Origin: JBDSLU01 sp039916225
GTDB taxonomy: Bacteria; Acidobacteriota; Vicinamibacteria; Vicinamibacterales; Vicinamibacteraceae
Assembly: GCA_039916225.1 (NCBI GenBank)
Contig: JBDSLU010000453.1
Location: forward strand, 1 to 35,249
Length of the DNA stretch: 35,249 bases
Direction of reading: 5' to 3'
Position numbers and translations under genes: made by a program. Under the pieces are notes generated by a model that made no database searches, was not told the DNA's origin, and worked only from the letters and a program-made list of their open reading frames with translations. This document shows, one piece after another, positions 1-7,878 of this stretch; the first letter of the stretch is position 1; the number at the start of each line of letters is the position of its first letter.

Positions 1-109
1 CGCAGACGAAGCCATCGGCCTGCGTCCAGCACGTCTCGCGGACGACATTGCCGGCGCCGACCACGGCCACGAGAACGGCCGATCCGAGCACGCGGCGCGG
101 CAACGACAT
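1..109 (-). CDS. N-terminus of an exported protein (cut by window edge)
   Basis: An open reading frame begins with ATG at 109 and runs leftward off the window without a stop, giving 36 residues. It starts MSLPRRVLGSAVLVAVVGAG, which has the basic n-region and hydrophobic core of a signal peptide. Two cysteines follow (in RETCWTQADGFVC), as in many secreted proteins. No Shine-Dalgarno sequence is visible, but a TATAGT hexamer ends 7 nt before the ATG, which would suit a leaderless transcript. The family cannot be recognised from so little sequence. The reading is an inference from signal-peptide character and start context. Confidence 0.45.
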   Translation of the reverse strand, partial: MSLPRRVLGSAVLVAVVGAGNVVRETCWTQADGFVC

Positions 110-116
110 GGCCCGA

Positions 117-122
117 ACTATA
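117..122 (-). promoter_or_regulatory. Putative -10 box (TATAGT) for the leftward partial gene
   Basis: On the minus strand TATAGT lies 7 nt upstream of the ATG at 109. No good -35 hexamer is visible 16-18 bp further upstream. If used, transcription would start at or next to the start codon. The 110-393 interval holds this box and the stem-loop at 351-379, with no convincing gene. Confidence 0.3.
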
Positions 123-350
123 CCCGCAGCACTTCGGGCTACCGGCCCACGCTTCGTCAGGCGGCCGGGCCCGTTCGTCAAAAGCGGCCAGTCGCCCATG
201 CCGAGGTCGTTAGGCTCGAACCACAGCAGTCGATGGCAGGCCTTGCCGGCGCTCGTTCCCCAACGCGGCGCAGGCTGGGCCGCGAACCCGCGGACTGGCC
301 ATTTCGGCCATCGGCTGCTGCGGATGCCGTCTCTGGGGGATTCGTCAAGT

Positions 351-379
351 GGCGCGGTTCGTGGCTATGGAACCGCGCC
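351..379 (+). promoter_or_regulatory. Stem-loop in the leader of the first TonB-dependent receptor
   Basis: GGCGCGGTTC (351-360) and GAACCGCGCC (370-379) form a perfect 10-bp inverted repeat with a 9-nt loop. It ends 2 nt before the GGAGG at 382-386 that serves the receptor gene. It could be an RNA hairpin controlling stability or ribosome access, or a DNA operator. The hairpin argues against translation starting at 349 or 367, because those codons fall before or inside it. Confidence 0.5.
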
Positions 380-393
380 GTGGAGGATTGAAC

Positions 394-3300
394 GTGTTGA
401 ACAACGTGAAACGCTGGTGCGCCCTGGCGGCGTGTGCGGCGATGGTGCTCGGGATCGGTTCCGATGCGGTGGCGCAGTCCACGCGCGGATCCGTCGCCGG
501 CACGGTGCGCGACGGGCAAGGTGCGGCGGTGCCCGGGGCGACGGTCGAACTGACCAGCCCGCGGCGCAACGATACGCAGGTGACGACGGCCAACGAGGCC
601 GGCGACTTCGGGTTCCTGAACCTGCTGCCCGACACCTACAACCTGAAGGTGACGATGGACTCGTTCAAGACCATCGAACAGTCGAACGTCGTCGTCAACG
701 CCGCCGACCGGCTGTCGCTCGGCGTGATCACGCTCGAGCTCGGCGCCGTGTCCGAAACCGTCACGGTCAGCACCCGCGTCGTCGAAGTCCAGTCGCGCAG
801 CGCCGAGCGTGGCTTCTCCGTCGACTCCGCGGCCATCGAAAATCTGGCCGTCAACGGCCGCGATCCGCTGGTGCTGGCGCGTCTGGCGCCCGGCATCGCC
901 GACGCGACGGGCGGCGGCATGGGCATGAACGTCAACGGCGGCCGCGACAACACGATGAACTACACCGTCGACGGCGTCAGCAACGTCGACACCGGTAACA
1001 ACGGCGTCCTCGGCTCGATCAACCTCGACGCGGTCGAGGAGTTCAAGATCCTGACCAACGCCTACCAGGCGGAGTACGGCCGGTCCTCGGGCGCGCAGGT
1101 ATCGCTCGTCACCAAGAGCGGCGGCCGCGACTACCGCGGGTCGGTCTATGGCTACCGGCGCCAGGAATCGTTCAACGCCAACAGCTTCATCAACAACCGC
1201 GAGCGCGGCCGCGCCCTGGCCACCGATCCGTCCTCGAAGGCCGGCCTCAAGCCGATCAACCGCCAGTCGGACGTCGGCTTCACCGTCGGCGGGCCGGTTC
1301 CCCTCGGCGGCTACAACAAGGACCGCAACCGGCTGTTCTTCTTCTTCGCCTTCGAGAACCAGGGCCGCAACATTCCGCCGGGCAATCCGAACCGGGTCAA
1401 GGTGCCGACGGTCCTCGAACGTCAGGGCGACTTCTCGCAGTCGGTCGACAACAACAACCGGCCCTACAACCTGATTCGCGACTACCAGTCCGGCCTGCCC
1501 TGCACCGCCACCAACACCAGCGGCTGCTTCCAGGATGGCGGTGTGCTCGGCCGCATTCCGGCCAATCGCCTTTATGCGCCCGGCCTGGCCATTCTCCGGG
1601 CCTTCCCCGAGCCGAACGTGCCCGGCGCTGCGGGCTACAACTTCGAATCGCAGACCGCGGTGAAGATCGACCGGCGCGAGGAGATCTTCCGCGCCGACTG
1701 GCAGGCGAGCTCGGCGTGGCGCCTCTACGGGCGCTACTTCCACAACTCGAATAACGCCGGCGCCGGCGTCGGCCCGTACGGCTCGTTCAACCTGACCGGC
1801 AACCTGCCGGGCATCGAGATCAGCGACATCCGGCCGGTCTACAACGTGTCGGTCAGCGCCACCGGTGTGCTGAGCCCGTCGCTGTTCGCCGAGGTCACCT
1901 TCGGCACCGGCCACAACTCGATCTACATCCACGACAGCGCGGCGAAGTTCACCCGCGCCAACCTCGGCGTGTCGGCGCTGCCGCTTCTCTACCCCGACGC
2001 CGTGCAGCAGGACCTGCCGCCGTTCTTCCAGCTGTCGGGCCGCTTCGGCAACCAGGCGAATTACAACTCGAGCCAGTCGCCGTTCACCAACTTCAATACC
2101 ACCTACGACCTGCTCGGCAACGTGACCAAGGTGTGGGGCCGGCACACCTCGAAGGTCGGGCTCTACCTGCAGAAAAGCCTGAAGGATCAGACGTCGTTCA
2201 CCAACCACAACGGCGTCATCAACTTCAACGAGGACACCAGCAACCCGTTCGACACCTCGTACGCCGCCGCCAACGCCGCCCTCGGCGTGTTCAACAGCTA
2301 CACCCAGGCCAATGCCTACTCGAACGGCGAGTACCGCTACTGGAACATCGAGTGGTTTGCCCAGGACAACTGGAAGGTCAACGATCGGCTGACCCTCGAC
2401 TACGGCCTGCGCTTCTACTGGGTGCAGCCGCAGTTCGACGAGGCGGGGCTCGGCTCGAACTTCATCCCGTCGCTGTTCCAGCAGAACCAGGCGGCCCGCC
2501 TGTATCGGCCGGGCCTCAACGCGTCGGGGCAGCGCGTCGCCGTCGACCCGGTGACCGGGCAGCAGCTCGCCGCGGTCAACATCGGGCGCATCGTACCCGG
2601 CAGCGGCAGTCTGACCAACGGCATCGGCGTATCTGGTGACGCCGGCGTACCGGATCGGCTGATCGAGGACAACGGGATCCTGTTCGCGCCGCGCTTCGGC
2701 CTGACCTACGACATCACCGGCAACCAGTCGTTCATCTTCCGGGCCGGCGGCGGCGTGTTCTACGACCGCTACGAGGGCAACATCTCGTTCGCGCTGATCT
2801 CGAATCCGCCGACCACGTTCACGCCGGTCATCCGCTTCGGCCGGCTGCAGGAGCTCGACCCGGCCAACGCGCTGCTGGCGCCGTCGGGGCTGAACGCGCA
2901 GGCCGCCACCGGCGAGGTGCCCAGCACCTACAACTTCAACGCCGGCTTCCAGAAGAAGCTGCCCGGCGGCGTCATCTGGGACATCGCCTACGTCGGCTCG
3001 ATCGCCAACCACCTGCCGCGTCAGATCAACGCCAACGCCGTGCCCTACGGCGCGCGCTTCCTGCCGCAGAACCAGGACCCGACGCTACCGGCCAGCACGC
3101 TGCCCGGCCAGAACGCCCTCGACGCCAACTTCCTGCGGCCGTTCGCCGGCTACGACAACATCAACCTGCGCCTCTACGACGCCAACTCGAACTACCACGG
3201 GCTGCAGACGCAGATCGATCGCCGCTTCTCGAACGGCCTCTTCCTGAACGCCAACTACACGTTCAGCAAGGCTCTGGACACGCAGGATCTGAACACCGAC

Positions 3301-3972
3301 TTCTCGCGTCCGGATCAGTACGATCGGCAGGCCAACTACGGGCCGGCGGGTTTCGATCGCCGTCACATCTTCAACTTCAACTGGGTCTACCAGGTACCGA
3401 AGCGGGAGAACGCGGGCGCCCTGCTGGGCGCACTGGTCAACAACTGGCAGGTGTCCGGCGGCTACCGGCTCGAGAGCGGCCTGCCCTACGGCCTGACCTG
3501 GAGCATCAACGGCATCAGCACCCAGACCAACATCGCCGGTTCGAACACCGAGAACGCCAACCGCCCGATCATCAGCGGTGATCCCGGTCCGGGCTACGAC
3601 GTGAACGACCCCTATCAGCAGGTGGCGCTCGGTATTTATGGGCAGTCACCGGTCGGTAGCCTCGGCCTCGAATCGGGTCGCAACTACCTGAATCGCGCGC
3701 CGATCAACAACGTCGACCTGTCGATCGAGAAGGGCTTCGGGCTGGGCGCGCACCGCCGGGTGGCCTTCCGCGTCGACGCCTTCAACGTCTTCAACCACAC
3801 GCAGTTCGACGCCGTGGCCAACAACATGCAGTTCCAGGCTCTCGGCAACAACGCGGTCGTCAACCTGCCCTACGACGCGTCGGGCGCGCTGGTGCGGACG
3901 AACGGGTTCGGCGCGGTGACGGGTGTGCGCTCGCCGCGCGTGCTGCAGCTGCTGGCCCGCCTGCAGTTCTGA
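394..3972 (+). CDS. TonB-dependent receptor, Oar-like, with carboxypeptidase-regulatory-like domain
   Basis: Outer-membrane receptor of 1192 aa that would import a large substrate using TonB energy. I chose GTG at 394 because GGAGG (382-386) sits 7 nt upstream and a clean signal peptide follows (residues 1-27, cleavage near AVA-QS). Residues about 29-115 match the carboxypeptidase-regulatory/Ig-like fold (GSVAGTVRDGQGAAVPGATV, then GDFGFLNLLPDTYNLKV). A plug-like region with NGRDP and NYTVDGVSNVDTGNNG follows, and then a long aromatic-rich beta-barrel with many NY/NF/FN strands. It ends in LLARLQF, with the terminal Phe expected of outer-membrane barrels. There is no SusD-like partner next to it, as is usual for Acidobacteriota Oar-type receptors. 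The substrate is unknown. The gene stands alone and converges on a nucleotidase gene. Confidence 0.9.
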   Translation: MLNNVKRWCALAACAAMVLGIGSDAVAQSTRGSVAGTVRDGQGAAVPGATVELTSPRRNDTQVTTANEAGDFGFLNLLPDTYNLKVTMDSFKTIEQSNVVVNAADRLSLGVITLELGAVSETVTVSTRVVEVQSRSAERGFSVDSAAIENLAVNGRDPLVLARLAPGIADATGGGMGMNVNGGRDNTMNYTVDGVSNVDTGNNGVLGSINLDAVEEFKILTNAYQAEYGRSSGAQVSLVTKSGGRDYRGSVYGYRRQESFNANSFINNRERGRALATDPSSKAGLKPINRQSDVGFTVGGPVPLGGYNKDRNRLFFFFAFENQGRNIPPGNPNRVKVPTVLERQGDFSQSVDNNNRPYNLIRDYQSGLPCTATNTSGCFQDGGVLGRIPANRLYAPGLAILRAFPEPNVPGAAGYNFESQTAVKIDRREEIFRADWQASSAWRLYGRYFHNSNNAGAGVGPYGSFNLTGNLPGIEISDIRPVYNVSVSATGVLSPSLFAEVTFGTGHNSIYIHDSAAKFTRANLGVSALPLLYPDAVQQDLPPFFQLSGRFGNQANYNSSQSPFTNFNTTYDLLGNVTKVWGRHTSKVGLYLQKSLKDQTSFTNHNGVINFNEDTSNPFDTSYAAANAALGVFNSYTQANAYSNGEYRYWNIEWFAQDNWKVNDRLTLDYGLRFYWVQPQFDEAGLGSNFIPSLFQQNQAARLYRPGLNASGQRVAVDPVTGQQLAAVNIGRIVPGSGSLTNGIGVSGDAGVPDRLIEDNGILFAPRFGLTYDITGNQSFIFRAGGGVFYDRYEGNISFALISNPPTTFTPVIRFGRLQELDPANALLAPSGLNAQAATGEVPSTYNFNAGFQKKLPGGVIWDIAYVGSIANHLPRQINANAVPYGARFLPQNQDPTLPASTLPGQNALDANFLRPFAGYDNINLRLYDANSNYHGLQTQIDRRFSNGLFLNANYTFSKALDTQDLNTDFSRPDQYDRQANYGPAGFDRRHIFNFNWVYQVPKRENAGALLGALVNNWQVSGGYRLESGLPYGLTWSINGISTQTNIAGSNTENANRPIISGDPGPGYDVNDPYQQVALGIYGQSPVGSLGLESGRNYLNRAPINNVDLSIEKGFGLGAHRRVAFRVDAFNVFNHTQFDAVANNMQFQALGNNAVVNLPYDASGALVRTNGFGAVTGVRSPRVLQLLARLQF

Positions 3973-4037
3973 GTCGAGGTGAGGGCGATGCGCGCGCGGC
4001 GCGCATCGCGATCCACGCGGTGGATCAGAGGGGGGCT

Positions 4038-4058
4038 GGGGCCGCGGGCTCCGGCCCC
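4038..4058. terminator. GC-rich hairpin between convergent genes
   Basis: GGGGCCG (4038-4044) pairs with CGGCCCC (4052-4058) around a 7-nt loop. It lies between the receptor stop at 3972 and the nucleotidase stop at 4068. Only a weak TTGT follows on the plus strand and there is no T run on the minus strand, so this is at best a weak bidirectional terminator. Confidence 0.4.
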
Positions 4059-4067
4059 CTTGTCACG

Positions 4068-5828
4068 TCAGCTCGCCGCGCAGGGCATCGGGCCCGACAC
4101 CTGCAGGCGCGGCGTGGTGTCGATGAGCTGTGCTTCCCGGACCGGCGCACCGGGCTTCTTCAAGTACTCGATCAGGAGATCGCGGACCAGCGGCGCGTCC
4201 GCATCGACCGGGAAGCCGCCGGCCGGCATCACGGGCGTCAGGATGCCATCGCCGCCGGTGGCCAGGAAGTTGCTGGTGATCAGCTGCACCGGATCGTCGT
4301 CGGCGATCGCGGCTCCCGACGGGCGCGTCATCGTGACGGTGAGCGCCCCGGCTTGGCACCGTCCGTCGACCCGGATGCCCGAGAAGCCCAGGCCGCGGCG
4401 GTTCTGCAGGATCGACGCCGCGAAGACCTGGCGCAGCTGACGGCCCGTCAGGCGCACGTCCACCAGCAGGTTGTCGAACGGCATCACCTCGAACACGCTG
4501 CCGTAGGTCAGCGGCCCGGCCGGCAGGTCGGCGCGCAGCCCGCCGCCGGAGTTGTTCATCGCGACGGTCGCACCGGGCCCGGCCGCGAGCATGGCGTCGG
4601 TCACGAGGTTGCCGAGCGGCGACAGGGGCTGCAGGCGCCGGATGGGCGTCTCCAGCACCACGCCGATCGGCTGCGCCTTGAGGACGCGCACCGCCTCGAG
4701 CGCCGGCGCCAGGGCCCGCTCGACGGCGGCGTCCGGCTCGACGGGCGCGCCCTCGTACTCGGCCGGCACCAGCGCCGTATCGGCCGGCGCTGCACAGGCC
4801 TTCGTGGCCGGGTTCTCGCGCTCGCAGAGATCGCGGGGCGGGAAACTGCGCCGGGCGATGATCGTCCGCGTCCGGCGATCGATGTCGAGATCGACCCGCC
4901 CGAAGGCCCGTCCACCCGAGAAGGCCTCGGTGATGGCGATGCCTTCGACCTGGTGCGCCATCCCGGCGTGCGTGTGGCCGGCCACGATGACGTCGACCAG
5001 TCCGCGTGGCAGCGCCCGGGCGATGGCCAGGATCTCGGCGCCTGGATCGCACGAGGACAGATCGTCGGGCCGATCGAGGACGGTGCAGCGTCCGCCGGCG
5101 TGGGCCGAGACGATGACGATGTGGGCGCCCTGGGCGCGCAAGGCGGTCGCGTGGGTCCGGATGGTGTCGGTCAGCGGCGCGATCGACAGCCCGACGACGT
5201 TGCCGGCGCTCGTGGCGGTCAAGGCGCGCAACGTCATCACGCCGACGACGCCGACCTTGATGCCGGCCACGTCGACCAGCGTGGTCGGCCGCACGTTGGT
5301 CCAGCGCGGCGGCGCCCCGGTGGCCGTCTCGATCAGGTTCGCGGCGAGGAACGGGAAGCGCGCCTCCGCCGCTCGCGCTCGCAGCGCGCCGCGCGGGTCG
5401 TCGGCCGGTGTCCCCGGTGTCGACGCCTTGCCGACCGGGCCGAAGTCGAACTCGTGATTGCCGACCGCCGCGGCCGTGTAGCCGAGGACGTTGTAGGCCG
5501 CGACGACCGCGGCGCCTTCGCCGATGTTCGATTCGAGCGTGCCCTGGAACATGTCGCCGGCGTCGATGAGGAGCACCGCGCCGCCGTCACGGGCCCGGGC
5601 GGCGCGCAGGTTCTTGACGTAGCCGCCGAGCAGGGCGAGGCCGCCGTTTCCGCTCCGCGCCACGATCCCGCCATGCAGATCGTTGGTGCCGACGATCGAC
5701 ACCGTGAGTGGCGCGGTCGAGGCCGGCACCGCGGACGGTGGCGGGGCGACGGCCCGGGCACAGGCGCCCGTCAGGAGAAGGCCGCACGCGGCCAGCACGC
5801 GCAGCGAAAGCAGCGGGACGTCGGACAC
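4068..5828 (-). CDS. Bifunctional metallophosphatase/5'-nucleotidase, probable lipoprotein
   Basis: 586-aa UshA/5'-nucleotidase-family enzyme that would dephosphorylate nucleotides outside the cytoplasm. The GTG at 5828 is preferred over the in-frame GTG at 5864 because GGAGG lies 5 nt upstream and a compact signal follows (VLAACGLLLTGAC, lipobox-like Cys at about 23). The N-terminal metallophosphatase domain has every expected metal motif: GTNDLHGG (about residue 48), DAGDMFQGT, GNHEFDFG, SAHAGG and AGHTHAGM. The C-terminal nucleotide-binding domain has NNSGGGLRADLPAG, YGSVFEVMPFDN and SNFLATGGDG. The length matches the family. It sits 46 bp downstream of soxR on the same strand and might be read from the same transcript. 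Product class is near certain; membrane anchoring is inferred. Confidence 0.9.
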   Translation of the reverse strand: MSDVPLLSLRVLAACGLLLTGACARAVAPPPSAVPASTAPLTVSIVGTNDLHGGIVARSGNGGLALLGGYVKNLRAARARDGGAVLLIDAGDMFQGTLESNIGEGAAVVAAYNVLGYTAAAVGNHEFDFGPVGKASTPGTPADDPRGALRARAAEARFPFLAANLIETATGAPPRWTNVRPTTLVDVAGIKVGVVGVMTLRALTATSAGNVVGLSIAPLTDTIRTHATALRAQGAHIVIVSAHAGGRCTVLDRPDDLSSCDPGAEILAIARALPRGLVDVIVAGHTHAGMAHQVEGIAITEAFSGGRAFGRVDLDIDRRTRTIIARRSFPPRDLCERENPATKACAAPADTALVPAEYEGAPVEPDAAVERALAPALEAVRVLKAQPIGVVLETPIRRLQPLSPLGNLVTDAMLAAGPGATVAMNNSGGGLRADLPAGPLTYGSVFEVMPFDNLLVDVRLTGRQLRQVFAASILQNRRGLGFSGIRVDGRCQAGALTVTMTRPSGAAIADDDPVQLITSNFLATGGDGILTPVMPAGGFPVDADAPLVRDLLIEYLKKPGAPVREAQLIDTTPRLQVSGPMPCAAS

Positions 5829-5874
5829 ACGGGCCTCCAGGGAACGACGGTCGAAGCGTGACACGGAACCGGGG

Positions 5875-6348
5875 TCAGCGCCCGGCGGGCACGCCGCCCC
5901 ACGCCGACGGGCCCGGCCCGCGCCGGGCGGCGCGATCGTTGGGATTGGCGAGGGCGCACGTCTCGAGCGAGAGGCAGCCGCAGCCGATGCAGCCGGTCAG
6001 GCCGGCCTTGAGGCGGTGCAACTCGGCGATCCGCGCGTCGATGCGCGCCGACCAGCCGCCGGCCAGGCGGCTCCAGTCGGCGGCGTCCGGGACGCGGTTC
6101 TGCGGCAGCTTGGCCAGTTCCGCGGCCACTTCGTCGAGCGTCAACCCGACTCGTTGGGCGAAGACGATGAACGCAATACGCCGCAGGGCCGCCCGCAGGT
6201 AGCGGCGGTGGCCGGACTCGGTACGGTCGGCGTGGATCAGGCCCTTGGTCTCGTAGAACCGCAGCGCCGACGTGGCGACGCCGCTGCGCCTGGCCAGCTC
6301 GCCGATGGTGACGCCGCCTGTGACCCCGCCGGTGACGGCAGCCTTCAT
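5875..6348 (-). CDS. soxR: SoxR-type redox-sensing MerR-family activator
   Basis: 157-aa transcription factor. Residues about 13-80 form the MerR helix-turn-helix and wing (TIGELARRSGVATSALRFYETKGLI, then SGHRRYLR), followed by the dimerisation helix. Cysteines at 120, 123, 125 and 131 give the CX2CXCX5C pattern that holds the [2Fe-2S] cluster in SoxR, at almost the same positions as in the E. coli protein. Oxidation of the cluster by redox-cycling compounds activates SoxR. The start is ATG 6348; a longer in-frame extension upstream is rejected because it runs over the divergent gene. There is no Shine-Dalgarno, but GATACT ends 6 nt before the ATG, so the mRNA may be leaderless. It is divergent from the two-gene operon at 6412, whose promoter carries a SoxR-like box. 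Confidence 0.95.
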   Translation of the reverse strand: MKAAVTGGVTGGVTIGELARRSGVATSALRFYETKGLIHADRTESGHRRYLRAALRRIAFIVFAQRVGLTLDEVAAELAKLPQNRVPDAADWSRLAGGWSARIDARIAELHRLKAGLTGCIGCGCLSLETCALANPNDRAARRGPGPSAWGGVPAGR

Positions 6349-6354
6349 GCGCTC

Positions 6355-6383
6355 AGTATCGCCGCCGCGGCGCTTGACTTCAA
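6355..6383 (-). promoter_or_regulatory. Putative soxR promoter
   Basis: On the minus strand TTGAAG (6383-6378), a 17-bp spacer and GATACT (6360-6355) precede the soxR ATG by 6 nt. The -35 box overlaps the SoxR-like palindrome at 6379-6394. SoxR bound for the divergent operon could therefore repress or tune its own gene, as MerR-family proteins often do. Confidence 0.45.
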
Positions 6384-6404
6384 GTGGACTTGAATCTCTA
6401 CGCT
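6374..6404 (+). promoter_or_regulatory. SoxR-controlled promoter with SoxR box in a 19-bp spacer
   Basis: TTGACT (6374-6379) and TACGCT (6399-6404) are separated by 19 bp, the overlong spacing typical of MerR/SoxR-activated promoters. Inside lies a perfect palindrome, TTCAAGT-GG-ACTTGAA (6379-6394), closely matching the known SoxR operator core (CTCAAGT..ACTTGAG type). The ATG at 6412 is only 7 nt past the -10, so the transcript is probably leaderless. Confidence 0.85.
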
Positions 6405-6411
6405 GTGGGCC

Positions 6412-7179
6412 ATGCTCACACCAGTCGCGAACGTTCCGCCCGTCAGTGTCGGCCCAGCCAGCGTCGGGCCCGTCACCGTCCACACCCGTCCCGAGATCAC
6501 CCGACCCGATGCGGGGCTCGTCGTCGTCACCGAGTTCCAGGTCGGCGGCGCCGATCAGCAGCAGGCGCTCTTCGCCGCGTCGCGCGCGACCTGGGAGACC
6601 TTGCCCTGGCCCGACACGCTCCTGTCGATCGCCTGGCTCGCCAGCACCGATGGCCAGCGCGCGCTGGCCTACGTGCAGTGGCGCGACGACAGCGAGTTCG
6701 AGACCTACGCCCGCACGCACCGGCCGGTCATCGCGGCCCGGCTGAAAGCGGCCCTGCCACACGTGGAGACCACGCCGCCGGTCTTCTATCGACGCTACCG
6801 GAGCGGCACCCGACCGGACGCCCCCGAGCCGGGCTGCATCGTCGCCGTCTCGGTCGAGTTCGACGGTCCCGACGAGGCGCGCCAGCGTGCCTGGATCGAC
6901 TCGGTCTTCCAGGCGATCGAGGCCGAGCCGTCGCCGCCGGCCGGCGGCATCGCCGCGCACTTCCATGTCAGCACCGACGGTCGCCGCGTCCTCAACTATG
7001 CCGAGTGGATCGACGAAGCGTCGCACGTCGCCGCCCTCGAACGCTCCGGGATCGGGGCGGTCGGCTCGGGCCCGCGGTGGCGCGCCGTCCAGACGTTCCC
7101 AGGCTTGAAGGGCAGTCGCGTGACGCGCTATCGCCTCGATCGCCGGTTCGTGCCGCCGTCGCCCGGGGCGCGATCGTGA
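6412..7179 (+). CDS. Tandem antibiotic-biosynthesis-monooxygenase (ABM) domain protein
   Basis: 255-aa cytoplasmic protein built from two ferredoxin-like ABM-type repeats. The first is at about residues 33-105 (VVVTEFQVGG, then ALAYVQWRDDSEFETYARTH). The second is at about 138-225 (IVAVSVEFDG, then VLNYAEWIDEASHVAALE). In each, the AYVQW or NYAEW strand is the family hallmark. Such domains act as cofactor-independent monooxygenases on quinone-like or polyketide aromatics, normally as dimers of single domains. Here the pair is fused. It is the first gene behind the SoxR-type promoter and overlaps the following FMN-reductase gene by 4 nt, so it probably detoxifies redox-active aromatics. Substrate is unknown. 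The Pro/Val-rich first 25 residues look disordered. The start at 6412 fits the promoter, although a later start cannot be excluded. Confidence 0.8.
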   Translation: MLTPVANVPPVSVGPASVGPVTVHTRPEITRPDAGLVVVTEFQVGGADQQQALFAASRATWETLPWPDTLLSIAWLASTDGQRALAYVQWRDDSEFETYARTHRPVIAARLKAALPHVETTPPVFYRRYRSGTRPDAPEPGCIVAVSVEFDGPDEARQRAWIDSVFQAIEAEPSPPAGGIAAHFHVSTDGRRVLNYAEWIDEASHVAALERSGIGAVGSGPRWRAVQTFPGLKGSRVTRYRLDRRFVPPSPGARS

Positions 7180-7709
7180 GGGCCGCGCCCTTCCGGCTGG
7201 CCGTGATCATCGGCAGCACGCGCCAGGGCCGGCTCGGGCCGGCCGTGGCCGGCTGGTTCACCGACCAGGCGGCACGGCACGACGACATCAGCATCGACCT
7301 GATCGATCTGGTGGACGAGCACGTGCCGGTCGGGCCTCGACTCGCCGCCGCGGATGCCTTCGTCGTCGTCACGCCGGAGTACAACCACAGCTTCCCGGCG
7401 CCGCTGAAGCAGGTCATCGACGCCTACTCGGTGGAGTGGCGCGCCAAGCCGGCGGCGTTCGTCAGCTACGGCGGCATCTCCGGTGGCCTGCGCGCCGTCG
7501 AGCAGTTGCGCCAGGTGTTCGCCGAGCTCCACGTCGTGACTATCCGGGACACCGTGAGCCTGCACGGCGTCTGGAGCCACGTCGGCCCCGACGGCCGCCT
7601 GATCGAGGACGCCGCCCGCGCCGGCGCCGCCCAGGCGATGCTGCACCGCCTCGTGTGGTGGGCTCGCGCCCTCCGCGCGGCGCGTCTCGCCACCCCCTAC
7701 GTCGCCTGA
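7176..7709 (+). CDS. NAD(P)H-dependent FMN reductase (flavodoxin-like)
   Basis: 177-aa flavodoxin-fold reductase. GTG at 7176 overlaps the preceding TGA in a GTGA junction, showing translational coupling. The FMN phosphate loop GSTRQGRLGP is near residue 11. TPEYNHSFPAPLKQVIDAYSV and the SYGGISGGLRAVEQLR segment are family hallmarks. It would reduce FMN, quinones or other electrophiles with NAD(P)H. To my knowledge Streptomyces coelicolor SoxR also controls an FMN reductase and a monooxygenase, so this pairing under a SoxR box is functionally coherent. The last codons lie inside a perfect 15-bp tandem duplication. Confidence 0.9.
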   Translation: MRAAPFRLAVIIGSTRQGRLGPAVAGWFTDQAARHDDISIDLIDLVDEHVPVGPRLAAADAFVVVTPEYNHSFPAPLKQVIDAYSVEWRAKPAAFVSYGGISGGLRAVEQLRQVFAELHVVTIRDTVSLHGVWSHVGPDGRLIEDAARAGAAQAMLHRLVWWARALRAARLATPYVA

Positions 7710-7730
7710 CCGGCAGTCGCCTGACCGGCA
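7701..7730 (+). repeat. Perfect 15-bp tandem duplication across a stop codon
   Basis: GTCGCCTGACCGGCA occurs twice, head to tail (7701-7715 and 7716-7730). The first copy contains the TGA (7707-7709) of the FMN-reductase gene. The second copy is in frame with it and ends 2 nt before the -35 box of the next promoter. Confidence 0.9.
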
Positions 7731-7732
7731 TC

Positions 7733-7761
7733 TTGACAAGCTCGGCGGCACCCGGTAGTTT
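7733..7761 (+). promoter_or_regulatory. Sigma-70-type promoter for the secreted-protein pair
   Basis: TTGACA (7733-7738) and TAGTTT (7756-7761) have an optimal 17-bp spacer. The downstream ATG at 7879 would have a leader of about 110 nt ending in a strong AGGAGG. Confidence 0.6.
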
Positions 7762-7878
7762 CCGCCGCACCAATCCCGGACCCGCCACTTCGCCACCAGC
7801 ACACGGCGCGTGGTCTCCGGGCGGCCGCACCCCCCAGGCGGCTGTTTGTACGCACGCGTGCTCGCGACAGGAGGACAC

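Noticed and set aside
349..393. Upstream starts (GTG 349, ATG 367) for the first receptor
   Set aside because: They fall before or inside the 351-379 hairpin and would put 15 extra residues in front of the signal peptide. GTG 394 has correctly spaced GGAGG.
178..3012. Long open frame on the minus strand opposite the first receptor
   Set aside because: Its translation is Arg/Val/Gly/Asp-rich with no domain pattern. It is a typical third-position-GC shadow of the well-supported receptor on the plus strand.
4020..5861. 613-codon plus-strand open frame
   Set aside because: Shadow of the nucleotidase, which has all metallophosphatase motifs on the minus strand.
6349..7026. N-terminal extension of SoxR
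   Set aside because: It would overlap the divergent operon and its promoter. ATG 6348 gives the standard SoxR length and cysteine spacing.
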